Assembly (NCBI GenBank): GCA_020725055.1 | Contig: DYFS01000004.1 | Location: 1-42,919 of the forward strand | DNA from: Candidatus Hadarchaeum sp. | GTDB taxonomy: Archaea; Hadarchaeota; Hadarchaeia; Hadarchaeales; Hadarchaeaceae | Direction of reading: 5' to 3' | DNA length: 42,919 nt | Part shown: one piece after another, positions 37,001 to 42,919 of the stretch | Numbering within the stretch: position 1 is the stretch's first letter | Layout: each line of letters opens with the position of its first letter | Translations under genes and position numbers: made by a program | The notes under the pieces: generated by a model | What the model was told of the DNA's origin: nothing | The model's input: the letters and a program-made list of their open reading frames with translations, nothing else | The model's database searches: none

Positions 37001-37518
37001 TTCTTCTTCCTCGCCGCCGCCAGGTAGCCACCGTGCCGTGCCCTAACGTCCAATATCGTGTAAAAAGCGTCCTTGTCGTGGGTCTTGAGCAAGTTCAAGA
37101 ATCTCCGCGTCTCCCTCCTCTCAAATAGCACGTTGTAGATCGGCTGCACCCCCTCCAGGCCAAGCCCCTCGACGACCGTGACCCCGAAGCCGGCGCCCCT
37201 GAGTTTTTGCGCGAGCCCCATATTCTTCGGCACCACGTGGGCGAAAACGTACCCCAACGCGATTTTTTCTTCGATGAGGCTCCCGAGGTAATTTCCGGTG
37301 GCGAAGCCAGCGGCAAACGCAAACATGTAATAGATCTTATCCAGCTGTGTGATCACACGGCTTACCGCGAGCACCCAAATCAATATCTCAAAGAAAGCTG
37401 TTAATGAGGCCACGTTCCTCTGCCCCCTGAAAATCAAAATTTGCCGGGTTGTGCCCATCGAAACATCGGTCATCCGGGCTAGGAAAATTGCAAGACTCCA
37501 GAGGAAGGCTTCGAGCAT
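36997..37518 (-). CDS. DUF2179/DUF5698 membrane protein (UPF0316)
   Basis: LARMTDVSMGTTRQILIFRGQRNVASLTAFFEILIWVLAVSRVI. Confidence 0.82.
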   Translation of the reverse strand: MLEAFLWSLAIFLARMTDVSMGTTRQILIFRGQRNVASLTAFFEILIWVLAVSRVITQLDKIYYMFAFAAGFATGNYLGSLIEEKIALGYVFAHVVPKNMGLAQKLRGAGFGVTVVEGLGLEGVQPIYNVLFERRETRRFLNLLKTHDKDAFYTILDVRARHGGYLAAARKKK

Positions 37519-37611
37519 CTGTTTACCATCGACTCATTCGTTTACCAGCTATAAAACTCGTTTCCCCGTTTTTTTTCGATTTGTCACATCTCTGGGTTAT
37601 GCTGAGCGCGA

Positions 37612-38415
37612 CTAGATCATTTCTCTGCGCTTTGTCACCCAGATGCTCAACTGGAACAGGATAACTGCGTACGTCAACAGCACTAAGAAGCTCAGGGTTG
37701 GTTCTGGGTTCCACTTGAATCTCAACCGTTGACCGGGCATTCCACCGAACGCTTGCTGGAGAGGAACCCCATAAGTGTTGGCAACCGCGTCTCCGGCATA
37801 GTCGGGCATAAACCAGGGAGCATAGCCCGCGTAAGACAAACTCGTTGAGATGATCGGGAAAATCAGCATGAAAGTTAGAAGCGTGGCTATCGTCGCCCCC
37901 ATGCTCCCCTTTAGCAGGGAACTAAAGGTGAATGCTATACTTAGTACACAGCACGCTAGCATCAACGCAATGGCAAACGACCCCAATATCCCGCCCGGTA
38001 ATCGTCGGTAGAACCCCAGCAACGCGCCCGTCGAAATCAAATATGCTAGCGCAAGTATCGCGGCCGTGGCGATGAAGCAGGCGATGTATTTTCCCGCCAC
38101 CAGGGTAATCCGCCTCACCGGGTTCGGGAACAATATGTATCCGGTTTTGCGCTCGAACTCGGATGCAATGGCATCCCCTGCAAAGAACACCGCGCCGAGG
38201 ATGGCTATCGTACTCATCGACGTCACGAATATCGCGAAGAGTTCTGGGGTATCTGGAGCACCCATCTGCCTAGGTAGATCTAGCCCCTTGTAAAGCCCAA
38301 TGGTTAAAATGACGGCAATAACTGTGATAGCCAAAGCTCCGTAGAACCGCCTCCTCCGGAACTGCTTCAACAACTCGTACCGCGTGACTGTTTTTAACTT
38401 CTCGAACTCGCTCAA
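37612..38415 (-). CDS. ABC-2 type transporter permease
   Basis: 267 aa, about six TM segments, LLKQFRRRRFYGALAIT start, downstream of and overlapping the ATPase gene. Confidence 0.82.
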   Translation of the reverse strand: MSEFEKLKTVTRYELLKQFRRRRFYGALAITVIAVILTIGLYKGLDLPRQMGAPDTPELFAIFVTSMSTIAILGAVFFAGDAIASEFERKTGYILFPNPVRRITLVAGKYIACFIATAAILALAYLISTGALLGFYRRLPGGILGSFAIALMLACCVLSIAFTFSSLLKGSMGATIATLLTFMLIFPIISTSLSYAGYAPWFMPDYAGDAVANTYGVPLQQAFGGMPGQRLRFKWNPEPTLSFLVLLTYAVILFQLSIWVTKRREMI

Positions 38416-39143
38416 ATGGTCACCTCCGTGAGCTTGAGATACGCCCGCTCTAACGAACGGTATTTTTTCTTCAGGTGGGCGATGTTGTCATAGGCGCGCA
38501 GTTTTCCGTGGTCGATTATCGCCACTTTTTTACATATTTGGGCGACCTCGGTGAGCAGGTGGGAGGCGAAGAAAACCGTTTTTCCCTTCCTTGCTTCCTT
38601 TAGAATCTCCCGCACCTCCATCATGCCCCTGGGGTCTAGGCCCAAGGACGGCTCGTCGAGGATGAGGATCGGCGGGTCGTGGAGCAAGGCTTGCGCGAGG
38701 GCGAGGCGCTGCTTCATCCCCCGCGAGAATTTTTCTACCCTCACATTGGCCCATCTCTCAAGACCGACGAGTTTGAGGACTTCCTTTATCCTGTGCCTCA
38801 GCTCACGCCCGTGCATCTTTCGAAGCCTCCCCAAGTAATTCAGGGTCTCATCTGGAGTGAAGAAGGGGTAGAACTCGGGCGTCTCCAAAATAGCCCCCAC
38901 CATCGAAACCGCCCGTTCGCGCTCCTCGGCTACGTTGGCACCGTTGATGTAAGCCGTGCCCGAAGAAGGGCGTAGGAGGCCGCATAGGAGCTTGAGGGTG
39001 GTGGTCTTCCCCGCGCCGTTCGGGCCGAGCAACGCAACGTCTTCGTTCCTCCTCACCTTGAGCGAGAGGTTGTCGAGGGCGAGAAAGCTGTTGTAGTACT
39101 TACTCAACCCCTCGATGACGATTGAACCGTCCATTTTTAACAC
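38412..39143 (-). CDS. ABC transporter ATP-binding protein
   Basis: LLGPNGAGKTTTLKLLCGL Walker A, FSRGMKQRLALAQALLHDPPILILDEPSLGLDP. Confidence 0.95.
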   Translation of the reverse strand: MLKMDGSIVIEGLSKYYNSFLALDNLSLKVRRNEDVALLGPNGAGKTTTLKLLCGLLRPSSGTAYINGANVAEERERAVSMVGAILETPEFYPFFTPDETLNYLGRLRKMHGRELRHRIKEVLKLVGLERWANVRVEKFSRGMKQRLALAQALLHDPPILILDEPSLGLDPRGMMEVREILKEARKGKTVFFASHLLTEVAQICKKVAIIDHGKLRAYDNIAHLKKKYRSLERAYLKLTEVTI

Positions 39144-39221
39144 CGGTCACTTTTTCAAGCCCCTATCAAATCGAAACGCTTTAAACTCTGCGTCTGTAAA
39201 CCAATTTGGCTCGGTGATTGT

Positions 39222-39686
39222 TTGCCGTACGTGTACTGTGACCCGAAGCTATGCACCGGTTGCAGGGCCTGCGAACTCGTTTGCGTTGGTTTTCACGAGC
39301 GTGTGTTTAACCCTAAGATAGCGCGCATCCGCGTGGTGAGATCCGAGCCAGCTTCGGATATCACGATCACGTGCCACCAATGCGAAGACCCCCCATGCGT
39401 GAAGGTATGCCCAGCTGGCGCCATCCGCAAGCTCAAGAGCGGCTTGGTTGAGGTCATCGATGCCCGCTGCGTGGGCTGCGGCGTGTGTGCCGAGGCATGC
39501 CCGTTCGGGGCGATCTGGCTGCACCACGAGCGGGGGAAAGCGACAAAGTGCGACCTGTGCGGCGGTGACCCCCAGTGCATCAAGCATTGTGTACCCGGTG
39601 CGCTGAAGCTTACGGCACCTGAGGGGGTAGCCATCGAAAGGCGCTTCGCAGCCGCGGTGCGCCGAGCGCCGGAGCGCGGGGGATGA
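39222..39686 (+). CDS. Multi-cluster 4Fe-4S ferredoxin (AOR partner)
   Basis: CTGCRACELVC, CHQCEDPPCVKVCP, CVGCGVCAEACPFG, CDLCGGDPQCIKHC; TTG start. Confidence 0.9.
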   Translation: MPYVYCDPKLCTGCRACELVCVGFHERVFNPKIARIRVVRSEPASDITITCHQCEDPPCVKVCPAGAIRKLKSGLVEVIDARCVGCGVCAEACPFGAIWLHHERGKATKCDLCGGDPQCIKHCVPGALKLTAPEGVAIERRFAAAVRRAPERGG

Positions 39687-39690
39687 GGAA

Positions 39691-41622
39691 ATGGCATTCA
39701 CCTACAAAGGTTACGCTGGCAAATACCTGCGCGTTGACCTCACGCGGGGCAAGACCCTCGAGCTCGAGCTACCGAAGGAGTGGGCGCGCGGCTACATAGG
39801 AGGGAGCGGGATGGGGGCGCGCATCTTGTACGATGAGGTGCCGCGCAACGTTGGGCCCCTCTCCCCAGATAACATTTTGATTTTCGCGACGGGCCCGGTG
39901 ACCGGCACGGCGTACCCGCCCTCCGGGCGCTACTGCGTCGTCACCAAGGCGCCGCTGACTGGCATTTGGGGCGAGGCTCACTCGGGCGGCTACTGGGGCC
40001 CCGAGCTGAAGTACGCCGGCTACGACCTGATTATCATCCGGGGGAGGGCGCCGAGGCCCATGTACCTTTTCATCGAGGACGGCAAAGTAGAGCTGCGCGG
40101 TGCTAAACGGCTCTGGGGTAAAAACACCGCGGAGACGACTGACGCTATCGAAGGAGAACTGGGCCGCGATGTGAGGGTTGCGTGCATCGGCATGGCTGGC
40201 GAGCGACTCGTGAAGTTCGCGTGCATAATAAACGAGCGCAGCAGGGCGGCAGGGCGGACCGGCGTTGGGGCGGTGATGGGGAGCAAGCGCTTGAAGGCGG
40301 TTGTGGTGCGCGGCAGCGGCAGCATCGAGGTCGCGAACTTCGACCGGGTCTGGGAGCTGACCAAGGAGGCGCACGAGCGGTACACCGGGGGCGAGTGGGG
40401 GAAGGCATCACACGACGCCCTCTACCGGTTCGGGACTCCGGGGCTGGTGAGCTGGGAGAATGAGATAGGCCGCCTGCCGACGAAGGGGCACCGCACCGGC
40501 GTCTTCGACCGGGCCGCGGATATAGGCCCGGAGGTCTTCGAGCGCGAGTTCATAATCCACCGCCGCTCCTGCATGAACTGCCGCATCCAGTGCAAGAAGG
40601 TCGCCAGGGTGGGGCGCTCCGGCCCGTACGCCGGCTTGATAACCGAGGGCCCGGAGTACGAGACCATCGTCGCGCTCGGCTCGAACTGCTTGGTCAGCAA
40701 TTTCCCCGCTGTGATGCAGGTAAACCAGCTCTGCAATCTGCACGGCATGGACACGATTTCATGCGGGGGGGCGGTGAGCTTCGCGATGGAGTGTTTCGAG
40801 CGCGGCGCTTTGAGCGAGCGCGACATAGGCTTCGCGCTGGGGTGGGGGGATGGGGATGCGATGGTCAGGCTCGTTGGGATGATGGCGTCGCGCGAGGGGG
40901 TGGGCGATGTCCTCGCGGAGGGTATTAGAGCCGCGGCGAAGCGCATAGGCAAGGGCTCGGGGCGGTGGGCGATTCAGGTGAAGGGGCTTGAGGCCTCTGG
41001 GCAAGACGGCAGGGCCCACCAATCGGTCGGGCTGACCCACGCCATCTCGGTGATAGGGGCCGCTCACCTGCGGGCGCTTTCCTCTCTCGATGAGCTCGAC
41101 TACAGGAAGACTATAACCGAGCGGTACGGCAAGGCAAGAGCCGCGGCGCTTGGTGACCGACTCTCAACGAAGTACAAAGGGATGCTCGTCAAGGATGTCG
41201 AGGACCTCTACGCGGTGGTCGACGCGCTTATCACCTGCAAGTACGGCACGATGTGGCCGCCGATCTTCTACTTTGAGGACTACGCTGAGATCCTGCCCGC
41301 TGTCACGGGTGTCGAGGAGTTCGGGAGCGTCAAGGAACTTCGAATCATCGCCGAGCGCATCGTCAACCTCAAGCGCGCCTTCAACGCTAGGCTTGGTCTG
41401 GGCCGCAAGGACGACACGCTGCCCGAGCGCATGCTGAAGGAGCCGATGCCAGAGGGGCCGGCAAAGGGCAGGGTGGTCGACCTGAAGCCGATGCTGGACG
41501 AGTACTACCGCGAGCGGGGGTGGGACGTTCGCACGGGGTTGCAACGCCGCGCTACTCTCGAGCGGTTTGGGCTTGCCGACGTTGCGCGGGATTTAAAGAG
41601 GGTAGGCGCCCTAGCAAAATAG
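39691..41622 (+). CDS. Aldehyde:ferredoxin oxidoreductase-family (tungsten) enzyme
   Basis: GYAGKYLRVDLTRGK, FATGPVTGTAYPPSGRYCVVTKAPLTGIWGEAHSGGYWGPELKYAGYDLIIIRG, CMNCRIQC cluster motif. Confidence 0.93.
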   Translation: MAFTYKGYAGKYLRVDLTRGKTLELELPKEWARGYIGGSGMGARILYDEVPRNVGPLSPDNILIFATGPVTGTAYPPSGRYCVVTKAPLTGIWGEAHSGGYWGPELKYAGYDLIIIRGRAPRPMYLFIEDGKVELRGAKRLWGKNTAETTDAIEGELGRDVRVACIGMAGERLVKFACIINERSRAAGRTGVGAVMGSKRLKAVVVRGSGSIEVANFDRVWELTKEAHERYTGGEWGKASHDALYRFGTPGLVSWENEIGRLPTKGHRTGVFDRAADIGPEVFEREFIIHRRSCMNCRIQCKKVARVGRSGPYAGLITEGPEYETIVALGSNCLVSNFPAVMQVNQLCNLHGMDTISCGGAVSFAMECFERGALSERDIGFALGWGDGDAMVRLVGMMASREGVGDVLAEGIRAAAKRIGKGSGRWAIQVKGLEASGQDGRAHQSVGLTHAISVIGAAHLRALSSLDELDYRKTITERYGKARAAALGDRLSTKYKGMLVKDVEDLYAVVDALITCKYGTMWPPIFYFEDYAEILPAVTGVEEFGSVKELRIIAERIVNLKRAFNARLGLGRKDDTLPERMLKEPMPEGPAKGRVVDLKPMLDEYYRERGWDVRTGLQRRATLERFGLADVARDLKRVGALAK

Positions 41623-41657
41623 AAGGGGTATCATAATAATCAAAAAGAGGTGATCTG

Positions 41658-42680
41658 ATGGTCGAGCTCTACGGCAAGGATTTCATAACGACGCAGGACT
41701 GGAGCGTCGATGAGCTGGTGCACGCGATAAAAGTTGCCAGAAAATTCAAGGACATCGTGAAGAAAGGCGGGCGCCCGCCGAGGGTCTTGGACCGCAAGAA
41801 TTTCTTCATGCTTTTCTATGCCCCGTCGACCAGGACGCGGGGGGCGTTCGAGGCGGCGGCGTCGATTTTGGGGGGCCACCCCGCCTTCATAGACGTTTCA
41901 ACCACCCGGATGGAGGAGGCCGTGAAGGACGCCGCCAAGATGTACGACTCGTACGCGGATGGGATTGGGGTGAGGATTCTGGACAAATACATCGACTTCG
42001 TCTACGGCGCTGGGTACAAGGTCGTCGCCGAGTTTGCACGGGTCGCGAAGGTGCCGGTGATCAACATGGCGTGCTGTACCTACCACCCGACGCAGGGGCT
42101 CGGGGACATCATGACCGTAGAGAACAAAATCGGCAAGGTGAGGGGGAAGAAGTACACGATAACTTGGGCCTACTCGAGCAAGCCTCGCGGGCGCTGCAGC
42201 ATCCAGGAAGAAGTGCTAATCGCGACGCGCTTCGGAATGGATGTCGTGCTCGCACACCCGAAGGGCTTCGAGATCGACCCGACAATTGTCGGGGCGGCGA
42301 AGCGGAACGCGAAGGAGAGCGGGGGCGGCTTCAAGATAAGTAACGATTTTGAGGAAGGGCTCGAGGGCGCGAACGTCGTGTTCCCGCGGAGCTGGGGCAC
42401 TTCGGAATTCCTCAGGGTCGGGGCGACGAAATTCGGCGTGGGCAAGGAGGTCGCGGTCTACAACAAGCACAAGGACTGGAGGCTAGATCAGCGCCACGTC
42501 GAAGACCTAATGGCCAAGCCGGCGATCGTCACGCACGTGTTGCCTGTGATGCGCGGCGAGGAGGCGACGGACGAGGTCATGGACGGGCCGAACTCCGTCA
42601 TCTACGAGCAGGCGGACGACAACTTCTACGCGAAGATGGCCTCGATTGCCCTGACCATGGCGAAAGAAGTGCCGCTTTGA
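41658..42680 (+). CDS. YgeW-like aspartate/ornithine carbamoyltransferase-family protein
   Basis: FYAPSTRTRGAFEAAASILGG carbamoyl-phosphate motif (STRTR); NMACCTYHPTQGLGDIMTVENKIG. Confidence 0.85.
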   Translation: MVELYGKDFITTQDWSVDELVHAIKVARKFKDIVKKGGRPPRVLDRKNFFMLFYAPSTRTRGAFEAAASILGGHPAFIDVSTTRMEEAVKDAAKMYDSYADGIGVRILDKYIDFVYGAGYKVVAEFARVAKVPVINMACCTYHPTQGLGDIMTVENKIGKVRGKKYTITWAYSSKPRGRCSIQEEVLIATRFGMDVVLAHPKGFEIDPTIVGAAKRNAKESGGGFKISNDFEEGLEGANVVFPRSWGTSEFLRVGATKFGVGKEVAVYNKHKDWRLDQRHVEDLMAKPAIVTHVLPVMRGEEATDEVMDGPNSVIYEQADDNFYAKMASIALTMAKEVPL

Positions 42681-42768
42681 AATTTAGGATGAAAGATGGT
42701 GATGTTTCAGTTTAACAATCAGAGGGAACCGCTTGCTAACTCTCACCTAACCTCGAACATTACATTAT

Positions 42769-42919
42769 ATGTCACGAAACCCGACCATCCACTTCCGCGT
42801 AAAGCGCCTCCAGCAGATCGGGGTGCTCAAGGGGTTCACCGCTGCGGTCGACCCACGCGAGGCCGGGCTCCCCGATGTAGCCTTCATCAAGCTCAAAATC
42901 GCGAGTGGGGTGATGCCAC
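42769..42919 (+). CDS. Lrp/AsnC-like regulator fragment, truncated by window end
   Basis: MSRNPTIHFRVKRLQQIGVLKGFTAAVDPREAGLPDVAFIKLKI matches the end of an Lrp HTH and start of its ligand domain. Confidence 0.45.
   Translation, partial: MSRNPTIHFRVKRLQQIGVLKGFTAAVDPREAGLPDVAFIKLKIASGVMP

Noticed and set aside
42681-42768. Upstream frameshifted N-terminus for the Lrp-like fragment
   Set aside because: None of the frames examined upstream gives HTH-like sequence; only short ORFs interrupted by stops.
1-42919. CRISPR arrays, tRNA/rRNA genes, transposases
   Set aside because: Intergenic gaps were read through; no repeat-spacer pattern, cloverleaf or transposase motif was seen.

Overview
The window is a gene-dense, GC-rich archaeal chromosome segment. 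The archaeal assignment rests on the archaeal-type CCA-adding enzyme, RNA 2',3'-cyclic phosphodiesterase, Dph6-like PP-loop ATPase, Tfx regulator, thiolase/DUF35 pair, TATA-like promoters and a eukaryotic-type topoisomerase IB. The left third (about 1-16.7 kb) holds housekeeping genes, a two-component system flanked by two PHP-domain paralogues, a cytosine-deaminase-like amidohydrolase and a DtxR-FeoA/FeoB iron operon. The centre and right (about 16.8-42.7 kb) look like a nucleobase (purine/pyrimidine) catabolic region. It contains a uridine-phosphorylase-like protein, thiolase + DUF35, the three subunits of an AllFGH-type (FdrA/YlbE/YlbF) oxamate-carbamoyltransferase-like system, a two-subunit CoA-transferase, a cyclase-family hydrolase and a three-subunit xanthine-dehydrogenase-type molybdoenzyme. 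It also has a MoaD/ThiS-like protein, a Tfx regulator, a MOT1-like molybdate transporter, MoCo maturation genes (MoeA-like, MocA-like, XdhC), an aldehyde:ferredoxin oxidoreductase with its ferredoxin, and a second, unrelated YgeW-like carbamoyltransferase. The main hunt results are this archaeal nucleobase/carbamoyl-phosphate locus, a decayed DpnI-like restriction endonuclease remnant that the ORF track misses (27110-27310, minus), a Tfx/MOT1 divergent molybdenum control unit, tandem DtxR-like operators, and a rearranged or duplicated gene start near 718-1026. No tRNA, rRNA, CRISPR or transposase was found. All family assignments come from reading motifs; no database search was run.
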